A stretch of 64,000 nt of DNA from Candidatus Aminicenantota bacterium (GCA_026393835.1 JAPKZK010000021.1:148877-212876), one strand, 5' to 3'. Shown: positions 16,085 to 24,550, counted from the first letter of the stretch. Notes: a model not told the origin generated them from the sequence alone. Numbers and translations: made by a program.

Positions 16085-16302
16085 ATCCCTTTTCCGGTTC
16101 CTTGAAAGGGGTCGAATTCGACTCCTTTATGTATGAAGCCGGCAGTAACTCTTTTGTTTTATCACCCTCAAAGTGGATTGAAGCAACAGGCGCTATCGGC
16201 ATTATAAGCAAGTCTGGTAATACCGGTGGAACTTTTGCCCATAAAGACATTGCTTTTGAATTCGCATCATGGATCAGCGCAGAAGTCAAACTTTACCTCT
16301 GA
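16069..16302 (+). pseudogene. KilA-N domain fragment (N- and C-terminally truncated)
   Basis: From about 16105 the frame reads KGVEFDSFMYEAGSNSFVLS, then PSKWIEATGAIGI and GGTFAHKDIAFEFASWISAE, stopping after VKLYL. This is the central and C-terminal part of the KilA-N DNA-binding domain found in phage and mobile-element proteins. The normal N-terminal third and the EFQRLK tail after KLYL are missing, and the only upstream start is a TTG inside a repeat. It is therefore a remnant rather than a working gene. Two more KilA-N-like pieces follow within 1.2 kb. Confidence 0.75.
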
Positions 16303-16357
16303 AATCATTAACTCATAACACGCAGGTTAAGCGATTAAAGGGAGCAGATAATAATGA

Positions 16358-16672
16358 ATGCCCTTGAATTTTCTCGATGCCAAAGTATATCACGATAAAG
16401 AAATCAAGAAACAAAATACCCCTTTCCGGGTGAATGTTTGTACGGAAGGAGCGTATTATGCAGCATAAAGCGGTTTTGACGATTTTGTAAGCTTCACCCC
16501 GGAAGAGGTTTCAAGCGATCTTGAGAATGCCCAAAAATTCATCGAGCAAATAAAAACAATGATCTTGAACCCCCGGCAAACAAAATATCCGAATAGCAAA
16601 GGTTACGAATTCGTAACCTTTAAAAGCCAGGCTGATGTAAATAGTTTTAATCTTACACCCCGGTGGGGATAG
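16358..16672 (+). pseudogene. Nonsense-interrupted ORF ending in a KilA-N-like motif
   Basis: ATG 16358 opens a frame (MPLNFLDAKVYHDKEIKKQN...CTEGAYYAA) that meets TAA at 16466-16468. The same frame then continues without a shift (SGFDDFVSFTPEEVSSDLEN...) to TAG at 16670-16672. The end, KGYEFVTFKSQADVNSFNLT, followed by PRWG, matches the KilA-N pattern KGxEFxTFKxxAxxNSFxLT. A single stop therefore broke a gene of about 104 codons that was already a chimera or a truncated copy. The first 70 residues are not recognised. Confidence 0.6.
16598..16621. repeat. 24-bp perfect palindrome AAAGGTTACGAA/TTCGTAACCTTT
   Basis: A perfect palindrome inside the reading frame of the damaged ORF. A relative with 11-bp arms (CTTTTAAAGGT/ACCTTTAAAAG) occurs at 17263-17296 in the same protein context. 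The two share ancestry as KilA-N gene pieces. Confidence 0.7.
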
Positions 16673-16736
16673 GATTTGTTTCGAATTTCGTGCTTTCTTA
16701 AGAATGACGCCATCCTGGGGGCGATTCTTGACTGTC

Positions 16737-16765
16737 TTGAAAAATTCCTCAAGGAATGATATAAT
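16737..16765 (+). promoter_or_regulatory. Promoter with operator-like dyad for the HicB gene
   Basis: TTGAAA (16737-16742), a 17-bp spacer and a perfect TATAAT (16760-16765). The spacer contains ATTCCT-CA-AGGAAT (16744-16757), a perfect dyad positioned so that a bound repressor would block polymerase. Confidence 0.7.
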
Positions 16766-16784
16766 AATTCAAGAGGTATTGGAG

Positions 16785-16979
16785 ATGAGAATAGAAATCG
16801 AGCAGGAACAGGGCGGGCGATGGATTGCTGAAGTGCTAGATATATCCAAGATAATGACATACGGATTATATTGTACTGAGGCAATCAGCAAAGTAGAGTC
16901 ACTGGCTCTGCTTGTAATGGCGGATCGCCTGGGACACGGTGAAGAAATTCCCGAACTCCTTGATGTTTTTACGGTGTAG
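16785..16979 (+). CDS. HicB-like antitoxin, solitary
   Basis: A 64-residue protein with the HicB partial RNase-H-like fold: strand MRIEIEQEQGGRWIAEVLDI, loop KIMTYGLYCTEAISKVESLA and helix LLVMADRLGHGEE. HicB proteins neutralise HicA mRNA interferases. No hicA-like ORF (a short double-stranded-RNA-binding fold with a GSHxxF-type motif) is visible on either side, and the usual C-terminal DNA-binding helix is lacking. It is therefore an orphan, or an accessory member of the UPF0150 family. ATG 16785 has AAGAGG and GGAG upstream. Confidence 0.75.
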   Translation: MRIEIEQEQGGRWIAEVLDISKIMTYGLYCTEAISKVESLALLVMADRLGHGEEIPELLDVFTV

Positions 16980-17036
16980 ATATGTGTCAATGGTCTGCCA
17001 CCAAATCCATTAATTTATATTTTATAGGAGGAAACT

Positions 17037-17330
17037 ATGTGTAATGGGAACAACCATTCATCCGACTGTGCATGTGGATTCGGACCACCATATACAGTCA
17101 AGGGAACATCCGGACAGTCAAAAAAAAAGAGGAAAAATTTGAAAAGGGGAGCAAGCGGGCAGTCAAAAAAATGCTTCCGAATAGCAATGAATACGAACCG
17201 GCGCGTAAGCGGTAAAATTATAGTCGGTAAAGGGGTAGAATGGGAAGAGCTTCATAAACCGGCTTTTAAAGGTAACGAATTTGTAACCTTTAAAAGTAAG
17301 GAAGGATTAGCGAATAAACGGAACAAATAA
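17037..17330 (+). CDS. Cys-rich small protein fused to a KilA-N piece
   Basis: A 97-residue ORF with a textbook AGGAGG five bases before the ATG. The N-terminus MCNGNNHSSDCACGFGPPYT has four Cys/His residues suitable for a metal site, and similar CNGxNH...CxCGFG starts occur in uncharacterised bacterial proteins. The middle is basic and repetitive (TSGQSKKKRKNLKRGASGQSKK, two copies of SGQSKK). The C-terminus (VEWEELHKPAFKGNEFVTFK) matches the KilA-N pattern WxxLxNPxFKxxEFxxFK. It looks like a chimera built by recombination from mobile-element pieces. Expression is plausible and the function is unknown. Confidence 0.55.
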   Translation: MCNGNNHSSDCACGFGPPYTVKGTSGQSKKKRKNLKRGASGQSKKCFRIAMNTNRRVSGKIIVGKGVEWEELHKPAFKGNEFVTFKSKEGLANKRNK

Positions 17331-17429
17331 CAATGGTTGAAGCTGAAATTAAAACCAGGATACGCTCGGCTATGGAACAAAATCTGCTCGCCCCTTCGTA
17401 TTCATTCACAGTAAAAATTCTACCCTGGC

Positions 17430-20400
17430 TTATAGTTTGTCGATTTCGATTGGGTATGGATTGGGTGGTATGATCTCCGGCGAGTTCCAGACAATCTCGA
17501 ACTGACCATCTTTACGAATACGTCCGACTCGAGCTATCGCCCACGTGTGCTGATTAATCGGGTCAATAGTGATCTGACCTCTCGGAGCTAAGAAAGTCAG
17601 TCCGCGACAAGCTTCACGGATTGCTCGGGGATCAGCAGATTGAGCCTTCATCACGGCGAGTGCGAACACATGTACTCCAAAATAAGCAGCTTCAATTGGA
17701 TCATCTGTGACACGTTCCTGCCCATACTTGCCCTTGAATGCTGCAACGAACATGCGGTTTTCTTCTGAATCGACTGATTGGAAATAGTTCCATGCACAAT
17801 AATGACCGGCCATTAGTTCAGTGCCTATGGCTCTCAACTCTTCTTCCGCAAAACTAAACGAGATTACGGGGATTGTATCAGGCCTAACAGCAGCAGCCTT
17901 CATCGCCTGAAAGAAACCGATATTGCTATCTCCATTTATAGTATTGAAAATAACATCAGCCCCGCTGTCGTGCAATTGCTGTACGACATCCTCAAAGCAT
18001 CGATCCCCGAGACGACGGTATACTTCGCCAGCGCAAACCCCGCCGAATTCAGGGAGGAGTGCCCTAATAATTTTGTTTGCGGTCCTAGGAAACACATAGT
18101 CGGAACCGATTAGGAAAGGGCGAGTTCGCTTCAACTCCTTCATACACCACTGAACAGCCGGGATTATTTGTTGGTTGGGCGATGCTCCAGTATATATTAT
18201 GTTTTTGGACGATTCGAATCCTTCATACTGAAGCGGATAGAAGAGAAGATGATCGTTTTCCTCAACAACACTCAGAACGGCCTTGCGGCTGGCTGAGGTC
18301 CAACATCCAAAGAGCGCACAGACTTTTTCTTCGAGGATGAGGCGTTCAGCCTTCCTCGCAAAAGTCGCAGGCTCGGATGCACCATCTTCAACCATGGTGA
18401 CAAGGCGTCTGCCCAAGAGCCCACCCTGTAAATTAATCTCATCTACGGCGAGTTGAACTGCATCTACGAGGGAACGCTCACTAATTGACATTGTACCACT
18501 CAAAGAATGAATAACTCCTATCTTGATGCATTCAGGAGAAACTACAACTACGTCTTTGGGAATCAGTTCGCTGAGTCGAGCTGCTACCCATCCCGGGCAA
18601 TCAGTACTTCTTCCTTTCGAAAGAACGCAATCCCATAATGCATGTGCAAAACTATTGTCGGATTGGTTGGAAATCCGATGAATGATCTGGTCCCACCTAC
18701 TAGAATCATTAGACACATCACGAACAATATCCATTGCAGCAAGGTACTCTCCGAGAGGTTCTATGGTGAATGAGTAACGACTTCTTGAAAAACCAAGGGA
18801 ACGGATGACATGGAGCCTTTTCTCAAGATAATCGAAAATGGAGATCATGTCATAGGTCTCAGATTCAGTAATCAAGCGAGCTCGGTCAAATGATGTAAGG
18901 CGGTAGTCCTGATTTAAGGAGGCGCGTGCAATTTTTTGAAGATATGTGCAAACTTCCTCGTCTGAGAGCCAAGTCTCATCTTTTCGTCGATTTAGTTCTG
19001 CTAGGTAGCCAAGCATGAGTTCTGGTATGTCCTTGAAAGCAAGTGGGGTTCCATAAGATTTGCTGGCGATCAGTAGTTCAGCATACATTTTGGCGAGTAA
19101 AGCCGTTATACTGCGATCTCTTACGATCGCTGATAAACGTTGACATGCACCAAAAAAATTTGTGTCGGTGAATGAAGGACGTTCGCCTTTAACTGTAAGA
19201 TAAGCATTCAGGAAATTTGATAGATACTCCGCGTGGATTTGCTGAGGAAGGATACAGGTTTTCGGAACATCTCCAAGTACGCACTTCTCACGAGAAGTGA
19301 CTAATAGAGCTGCTGCTGGGAAATCAGGGGATGCAGGGTTAACAACAACATCATCAGCGATTACAATTACCCGACCATGTATAAGAAGATGCCTGACAAA
19401 CTCAATGTTAAGTTCTTCAGTCGCACCGATGAGCGCACGCAAATGACCCGATATTGAATTGAGGAAAGCATCTGTATGATCAAGTTTCTCAGGAACGACT
19501 CCTGGTTCAAGTAGAACTGGCAACATTGGGTGTGCTGCACAGAGTTTAGAAGTCGGAATTTCTGACATACCCCATCTTGCGATCTCGCAAGCCAAGGCCG
19601 TTTTTCCAATTCCCCCCTCCCCGTATATCAGAATGCACCAACGTGGAGAACTGATCTCAGGCCGTAAGATATCTGGAGTTACATATGGATATGCCGTGCC
19701 GCCGAGCTCGACTGGAGATGCCACATATACTTTCCGCTGTGCCACAGTATCTTTGTTCTCAAAATTTGTTCTTGCTTCATGCAAGTGGGTTTTAACCCAG
19801 GCATCCAAAACACGTATGTGGTACTGGAACATTCCCACTACCAGAAGCCAGCGAAGGGGCAGTTGAAAGCCCCCAAGGTGCTCTGGAAGACGGGCATCAT
19901 AAGGTTGTAAAGCGAAGTTTATCCTGAGAATCAAAAGAGGGCAAACTCGAAGTGCAACTTGCCAAACAAAGACTATAAAGAAGAGATATACTGTGGGAAC
20001 AAGCACCCACGGGCTTCCAAATAGCCCACGGATCAGCCATTCAAAAAATGTATTTGAGGATCTGTATTGAATGTGAAGTATTGAGTTTTTGATTATGTTC
20101 AATTGGGCAGTTGAGATATTTTTCCCATGCTTTCGTACTATGTCAGATAGGGGACCTATACAAGAGGAATCGAGTTTGTCTTCTGCAACAGAAACGATTT
20201 CAACGACTAAGTCGGTTATCCTTACTACGGCTGATGAATACACGAAATCTAGTGAACGAGCTAGGTTGGGCAGCGATTCTGGAGACTTAGGGGTCAACTT
20301 GCAAAGCGCATTTACCGCTAATCGTCGAACTATTGGATCGCTGTCACCTAACAAGGTTAAAATAGTTGGAAAAAACGCAATAGAGGGATCTGATGTCTGA

Positions 20401-22022
20401 ATGAGATATCTAAGAGCCTGTTCTTGCACTATGACGTTGGAATCCTGTAAAAGAGGCATAATCTGTGGTATGGCATTTCGGGCTGTTGCTCCCATCTGGC
20501 CCAGAGCTCGTAATGCACTTGAACGTACCATGTGGTCGGCGCTTCCCAGACAGTCTTCAAGAATCGGTATAGCTGCTACGCCAATTTGAGCCATTCGCTG
20601 TGAAGCTTGTAGTCGGATGGACCAGTCCTGATCAAATAAACATACTCGCAGGGCATCTAAGGAAAGAGGCTGCTGCCGATCAAATCCGAGGTCACCACTC
20701 ATGGGTTCGCTCTGGCGAAATACTGTGCTTTGAAAGCCGAATGGTTCAGGTTTAATGGGTCTAGGCGATGACCATATGATCTGGAATTGCCCATCTGACC
20801 TGATCTTCCCGACCCTAGCGATCTTCCAAGTATGTTGTGTAGAGGGGTCGATTCGGATAACACCTCCCGGCGTTTCGAGTTCAAGACCCATTGCTGCCGC
20901 CCGTATTTCCCTAGGGTCGCTTGATCCTGCCCGAGCTACCGCACGACTAAACAAGTAGACCTGGGAATATGCAGCTTCAATAGGGTCGTCGGTGACCCTA
21001 TCGAGCCCGAAAGCATTCTTGAATGTCTGCACAAATAGACGGTTCGCTTCACTTTCAACGCTTTGGAAATAATTCCAGGCAGCGTAGTGCCCGGCTGTAA
21101 ATTGTGTGCCAATTCCTCGGATTTCATGCTCGGCAATACTGAAAGACATAACTGGAACTGCATTGGGATCTAATCCTGTTTGTGCTAGGGCAGCGAAGAA
21201 CCCAACATTGCTGTCACCATTGAGTGTATTTAGAACACAATCAGCTTTCGAACTCTTGATCTTATTTACTGTTTGGGAGAAGTCCTGGTCGCCCAAATTA
21301 TGGTAGATTTCGTCCGCGACTTTGATACCCTTGATAGCTAAGTAGTTTTTGATGGTTGAGTTTGCAACTCTGGGGAAAATGTAATCAGATCCAACAAGAA
21401 ATGGTCGCCTTCTATTCAGCTTAATGACTAGCCAATCAAGAGCAGGGATGATCTGTTGATTGGGCGCTGCACCACCATATATAACGTTTCTTGAAGCCTC
21501 CTGTCCTTCATATTGGACAACGTACCAAAGAAGGTGATCATTCCTTTCTACGATAGGGAGCACCGCCTTTCTTGATGCAGATGTCCAACAGCCAAAAATA
21601 GATGAGACCCTATCGATAGTTATCAACTTCTCAGCCTTCTCAGCGAAAGTAGGCCAGTCGGACTGACCATCTTCAATTACTGCCTTCAATGGACGACCTA
21701 GAATTCCGCCATCCTCGTTTATTTCTTTAATAGCTAATTGAATCGCGTCGACAAGGGACGCTTCGCTAATGGCCATAGTGCCAGTCAGCGAATAGAGAAC
21801 ACCAACTTTTATTGGCTCCTGAACGATTTCCCCTTCTGCTGCAATGACGGAAGCATTTGCTCCCAGAAGAAGGCTACTTAGAAGCAAGATGAGTGAAAAT
21901 AATTTAGAGTTTATTAGATTCAAGCGTGATATAACTTGAGCGAAGTTGTGGGTAGTGGGAGTTGGTGTTCTATTAGAACGAAGGGGATTATCCATTTTTC
22001 GTTGCTCAATATTGGAAATCAT
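17430..22022 (-). CDS. Giant double UrtA-like sensor / HEAT / NACHT-type ATPase membrane protein
   Basis: A 1530-residue protein without a standard name. In order it has: a signal or membrane anchor (about 41-61); a first periplasmic-binding domain of the urea/amide type (70-430, with GCWTSASRKAVLP at 144-156 and APNQQ at 186-190); HEAT-like repeats (452-650, e.g. MVRSSALRALGQMGATARNA); a membrane segment (672-700); and a NACHT/STAND-like NTPase with Walker A GEGGIGKT (801-808), Walker B VIVIADD (885-891) and LLVTSR (906-911). A second, complete UrtA-like domain closes the protein (1166-1530, again with GCWTSASRKAVL and SPNQQ). UrtA domains normally deliver urea or short amides to ABC transporters, but no transporter gene is nearby. 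If the topology is right, the first sensor is periplasmic and the second cytoplasmic. A ligand-gated ATPase switch is my inference. AGGAGG precedes ATG 22022. Confidence 0.85.
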   Translation of the reverse strand: MISNIEQRKMDNPLRSNRTPTPTTHNFAQVISRLNLINSKLFSLILLLSSLLLGANASVIAAEGEIVQEPIKVGVLYSLTGTMAISEASLVDAIQLAIKEINEDGGILGRPLKAVIEDGQSDWPTFAEKAEKLITIDRVSSIFGCWTSASRKAVLPIVERNDHLLWYVVQYEGQEASRNVIYGGAAPNQQIIPALDWLVIKLNRRRPFLVGSDYIFPRVANSTIKNYLAIKGIKVADEIYHNLGDQDFSQTVNKIKSSKADCVLNTLNGDSNVGFFAALAQTGLDPNAVPVMSFSIAEHEIRGIGTQFTAGHYAAWNYFQSVESEANRLFVQTFKNAFGLDRVTDDPIEAAYSQVYLFSRAVARAGSSDPREIRAAAMGLELETPGGVIRIDPSTQHTWKIARVGKIRSDGQFQIIWSSPRPIKPEPFGFQSTVFRQSEPMSGDLGFDRQQPLSLDALRVCLFDQDWSIRLQASQRMAQIGVAAIPILEDCLGSADHMVRSSALRALGQMGATARNAIPQIMPLLQDSNVIVQEQALRYLIQTSDPSIAFFPTILTLLGDSDPIVRRLAVNALCKLTPKSPESLPNLARSLDFVYSSAVVRITDLVVEIVSVAEDKLDSSCIGPLSDIVRKHGKNISTAQLNIIKNSILHIQYRSSNTFFEWLIRGLFGSPWVLVPTVYLFFIVFVWQVALRVCPLLILRINFALQPYDARLPEHLGGFQLPLRWLLVVGMFQYHIRVLDAWVKTHLHEARTNFENKDTVAQRKVYVASPVELGGTAYPYVTPDILRPEISSPRWCILIYGEGGIGKTALACEIARWGMSEIPTSKLCAAHPMLPVLLEPGVVPEKLDHTDAFLNSISGHLRALIGATEELNIEFVRHLLIHGRVIVIADDVVVNPASPDFPAAALLVTSREKCVLGDVPKTCILPQQIHAEYLSNFLNAYLTVKGERPSFTDTNFFGACQRLSAIVRDRSITALLAKMYAELLIASKSYGTPLAFKDIPELMLGYLAELNRRKDETWLSDEEVCTYLQKIARASLNQDYRLTSFDRARLITESETYDMISIFDYLEKRLHVIRSLGFSRSRYSFTIEPLGEYLAAMDIVRDVSNDSSRWDQIIHRISNQSDNSFAHALWDCVLSKGRSTDCPGWVAARLSELIPKDVVVVSPECIKIGVIHSLSGTMSISERSLVDAVQLAVDEINLQGGLLGRRLVTMVEDGASEPATFARKAERLILEEKVCALFGCWTSASRKAVLSVVEENDHLLFYPLQYEGFESSKNIIYTGASPNQQIIPAVQWCMKELKRTRPFLIGSDYVFPRTANKIIRALLPEFGGVCAGEVYRRLGDRCFEDVVQQLHDSGADVIFNTINGDSNIGFFQAMKAAAVRPDTIPVISFSFAEEELRAIGTELMAGHYCAWNYFQSVDSEENRMFVAAFKGKYGQERVTDDPIEAAYFGVHVFALAVMKAQSADPRAIREACRGLTFLAPRGQITIDPINQHTWAIARVGRIRKDGQFEIVWNSPEIIPPNPYPIEIDKL

Positions 22023-22234
22023 TTAAGCCTCCTTCACGATGTTCAGAGATGGCCCAAACATGAGCTCTTCATCATGGAATCTTCATCTGCCCGACAGTAT
22101 ATACGACCTAAGTAGCATGACAAATACTGCAATTTCTGCAGTAATAAGTCATTAAAATGTTTCGATGTAATAAATCCATAACCAGGGCACCTACAACTAA
22201 TTACAATCAAATTACCCTCCTTTTTCTAAAATAG

Positions 22235-22262
22235 ATTATAGCGCTACACTTTCTTTTGTCAA
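22235..22262 (-). promoter_or_regulatory. Consensus promoter of the giant sensor-NACHT gene
   Basis: On the minus strand, TTGACA (22262-22257), a 16-bp spacer and TATAAT (22240-22235) are both perfect matches. The predicted start leaves a 5' leader of about 200 nt before ATG 22022. The remaining part of the gap 22263-22461 shows nothing recognisable. Confidence 0.75.
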
Positions 22263-22461
22263 GTATTTTTTTAAATACGTCAGATTTGCGTGCCGGGAAC
22301 ATTCCGCTCGAACATACAAGAAGGGAATTTGCTTTATTTGCATGCGATTAAATAAACCACTTCCCGGCTGTGCGGGAGGCCGGTTTTATCGTCAGTGGAC
22401 GGACGGTTAGCCCCTGCCCCTTTGTTTTTCACCCCGTTTTATCCACGGTTATTCCAGGGCC

Positions 22462-22677
22462 TCATACTGCAACAGGGATGAGGGTGAAAACATGGGAAAT
22501 TTTTGCGGCTTTTTTAAGGGCACCCTCCCGTAATGCTTCTCTAACTTCATCCAATTTTAGTGCATCATCAAGAGATAAATAAGGCGACCAACCTTCATCC
22601 GGATCGATTAACTCAACCGCCACTTCGGCAACATATTCACCTTCGTGAATTATTTTTGTATGATGTCTCTTCCTCAT
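22462..22677 (-). CDS. Small antitoxin-like protein (GWSPYLSLDDALKLDEVREAL motif)
   Basis: A 71-residue protein beginning MRKRHHTKIIHEGEYVAEVA with the central motif EGWSPYLSLDDALKLDEVRE. I have the impression that proteins with this GWSPYLS...LDEVREAL pattern appear as short orphan or antitoxin-like genes in many genomes, but I do not know an established function. AAAAGGAG lies upstream of the ATG. No toxin-like partner follows: the next gene downstream on this strand is the giant sensor gene, 440 bases away. Confidence 0.6.
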   Translation of the reverse strand: MRKRHHTKIIHEGEYVAEVAVELIDPDEGWSPYLSLDDALKLDEVREALREGALKKAAKISHVFTLIPVAV

Positions 22678-22822
22678 TTTTTTCTCCTTTTAAAATCATT
22701 TGACCATTTTTTGGGATCCGGCCTATTTGTTAGTCATTTAAACCAATAACATAAATTGAGGATGAATGCAACCCAAGGGAAAAAATCTCCTTACCATTGA
22801 ATTTTCTCCCTGTTTTTATCTC

Positions 22823-23138
22823 CCCCTGACCTGGGGGAGGCTTTCCCCGAAGTTGGTGAACTCTTCCCCTAAGCCCGGGATCTCTTCCCCTATGTGGGGG
22901 AAACCTTCCCCCAGGTGGGGGAACCGTTCCCCTAAGTAGGGGGAACTCTCCCCCAAGTCGGGGAAACCCTCCCCTATGTGGGGGAACTCTTCCCCTAAGT
23001 GGGGCAACCGTTCCCCTAAGTAGGGGAAACCTTCCCCCAAGTGGGGGAAACCCTCCCCCATGTCGGGGGAACCTTCCCCTAAGTCGGGGAACCTTTCCCC
23101 TGGGTAGGAAAATTCTTCCCTCAAGTTGGGGAAACCTT
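22823..23138. repeat. Tandem array B: 15 units of 21 bp with internal CCCC/GGGG dyads
   Basis: Fifteen units of 21 bp (the first is 22) of the form CCCCTAAGTNGGGG followed by AAMCYTT. Every unit contains CCCC and GGGG arms around six or seven bases, so the whole array is a run of small hairpins at two per 42 bp. Frames remain open and would encode GEGFPHL-like heptads on the minus strand, but there is no ribosome site. The flanking gap 22678-23975 holds only this array, array C and two palindromic repeats. Confidence 0.9.
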
Positions 23139-23245
23139 CCCCTGCCCGTGGAACCAAAAGGAAAGGGCGGATTTCTTCGTTTGTCCCTTCGTTTCCCGAA
23201 TTTTAATTAACAAAAAGAAAGGTTAGCTTATGGTTACCCGAAAAT

Positions 23246-23332
23246 GCATTGCGCAATGCGCAAATTAGTAGGGAACAGGCATTGCCTGTTCCTTTAAATG
23301 CTTCGTTGGAATAGGCGCTGCCTGTTCGCGAC
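23246..23332. repeat. Palindrome plus decayed GGAACAGGCA inverted repeat
   Basis: GCATTGCGCAATGC (23246-23259) is a perfect 14-bp palindrome. Right after it, GTAGGGAACAGGC (from 23268) and the imperfect partner GGAATAGGCGCTGCCTG (from 23308) form a degenerate copy of the 26-bp inverted repeat at 5247-5313. Confidence 0.6.
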
Positions 23333-23460
23333 ACACCACAATTTTCAATATCAAAACCACCCATGGCTTTTCGAATTGCCTCTTGCCCCTGGATTTTTTC
23401 TCCCCAAATCCCCAATTGCACCTTTCATTGCTTCCCACCGCTAACTAATCAACCTCAAAC

Positions 23461-23755
23461 CGTGCCTCATTTCCATTTTTCGACGGAAAAGAACCCCAAA
23501 CCCCGTTACATTTACATTTTTCGGAAGCGAAATAAGGGGAAACCTCGTTACTTTTCCATTTTTTGGCAGTGAAAACCCCAAATGTAACGTTACATTTCCA
23601 TTTCTTTGCAACCAAAGACACAAATGCGCCGTTACATTTCCAATTTTTTGCGCCCAAAAACACAAATGTAACGTTACTTTTCCATTTATTTGCAGTGAAA
23701 AATACAAATGTAACGCTGCTGTGCGACTTTTCTGCATCGAAAAGCCAACCTGCAT
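23461..23755. repeat. Tandem array C: about 7 units of 42 bp
   Basis: Units start at 23504, 23546, 23588, 23630, 23672 and 23714, exactly 42 bp apart, with a weaker unit before 23504. Each begins CGTTACNTTTCCATTTNTTT and most end with ACAAATGTAA. The unit junctions create TGTAACGTTACA palindromes. The period is twice that of arrays A, B and D. It is open in several frames but has no plausible gene signals. Confidence 0.88.
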
Positions 23756-23975
23756 CGTGTTTTTTTGAGTTTTCTTGAATGATATTAAAGTAGCCGCGAA
23801 GAACACGAAGGACCGCGAAGAAAAAACGAAAGAATCCTTGGAAATGATTTCTTGTGTGTCTCCTTTTCTCCTCTCTCACCGGCGCGGGTACTTTCTTGTT
23901 GAAAACAATAAAAAATCGTACTATAATTACATGCGTTAACATTAAAACATATTAACAAAAGTGAAGGAGGGTCAC

Positions 23976-24446
23976 ATGCCTTTAAAAAAATTAATCGATT
24001 ACCTGGAAGATAACCAGGTGAGATTCACTCGCGTCATTCATTCAACCGCGTATACCGCCCAGGTTATTGCCCACCGCGCCCATATTTCGGGCAACGTCCT
24101 GGTCAAAACCGTGGTGCTCAAAAACCCCCAGGAAAAATTCATAATGGGGGTCATCCCCGCCAATTACCAGGTGGATATGGAAAAAATATCCGAAATCCAC
24201 GGCGAAAAACTGGAACTGGCGACGGAAGCGGAATTCGAAAAACTATTCCCCGGCTGCGAAACCGGTGGAATGCCGCCTTTCGGAAACCTCTTCGACCTCC
24301 CGGTTTATGTCTCCGAATCCCTGGCCCAAACCCGGGAAATCGCCTTTAACGCAGGAAACCACAGGGAACTTCTACAAATGTCTTTCGACGACTTCAACAG
24401 GTTGGTAAAACCCAACATCGCCGCCTTCTCAAGAAAAAGAGGTTAA
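23976..24446 (+). CDS. YbaK/EbsC-family aminoacyl-tRNA deacylase
   Basis: A 156-residue protein of the YbaK/ProXp superfamily, which hydrolyses mischarged aminoacyl-tRNA in trans. The core strand KTVVLKN contains the catalytic lysine region (VLVKTVVLK, residues about 42-50). GGMPPFGNLFDLPVYV (about 95-110) is the conserved glycine-rich loop, and FNAGNHRELLQMSF is the family C-terminal motif. GAAGGAGG precedes ATG 23976, which I prefer to an in-frame GTG at 23961 that overlaps the ribosome site. Which amino acid is edited cannot be read from the sequence. Confidence 0.85.
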   Translation: MPLKKLIDYLEDNQVRFTRVIHSTAYTAQVIAHRAHISGNVLVKTVVLKNPQEKFIMGVIPANYQVDMEKISEIHGEKLELATEAEFEKLFPGCETGGMPPFGNLFDLPVYVSESLAQTREIAFNAGNHRELLQMSFDDFNRLVKPNIAAFSRKRG

Positions 24447-24521
24447 TTGTTTTTTCCGCTTTTCCGCTCTTCTGCTCTTCCGCTCTCCCTGCTACCTCGC
24501 TTGTTTTTTTTTCGTTCCTTA

Positions 24522-24550
24522 TTGACTTTTATCTCTATTTCCAATATGAT
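24522..24550 (+). promoter_or_regulatory. Promoter of the RND efflux operon
   Basis: TTGACT (24522-24527), a 17-bp spacer and TATGAT (24545-24550), 36 bases upstream of the TTG start of the TolC-like gene. Confidence 0.65.

Noticed and set aside
22816..23157. 113-codon minus-strand GEGFPHL repeat ORF
   Set aside because: By-product of array B. There is no start signal and the composition follows the DNA repeat.
23203..23421. 72-codon minus-strand ORF
   Set aside because: Runs through the decayed inverted repeat and a palindrome. No start signals.
22823..23755. CRISPR array
   Set aside because: Units are contiguous with no unique spacers, periods are 21 or 42 bp, and no cas genes are nearby.
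23441..23942. Two long minus-strand ORFs with repeated KWKCNVTF-like segments
   Set aside because: Translations of the 42-bp array C and adjacent short-period repeats, in two competing frames.
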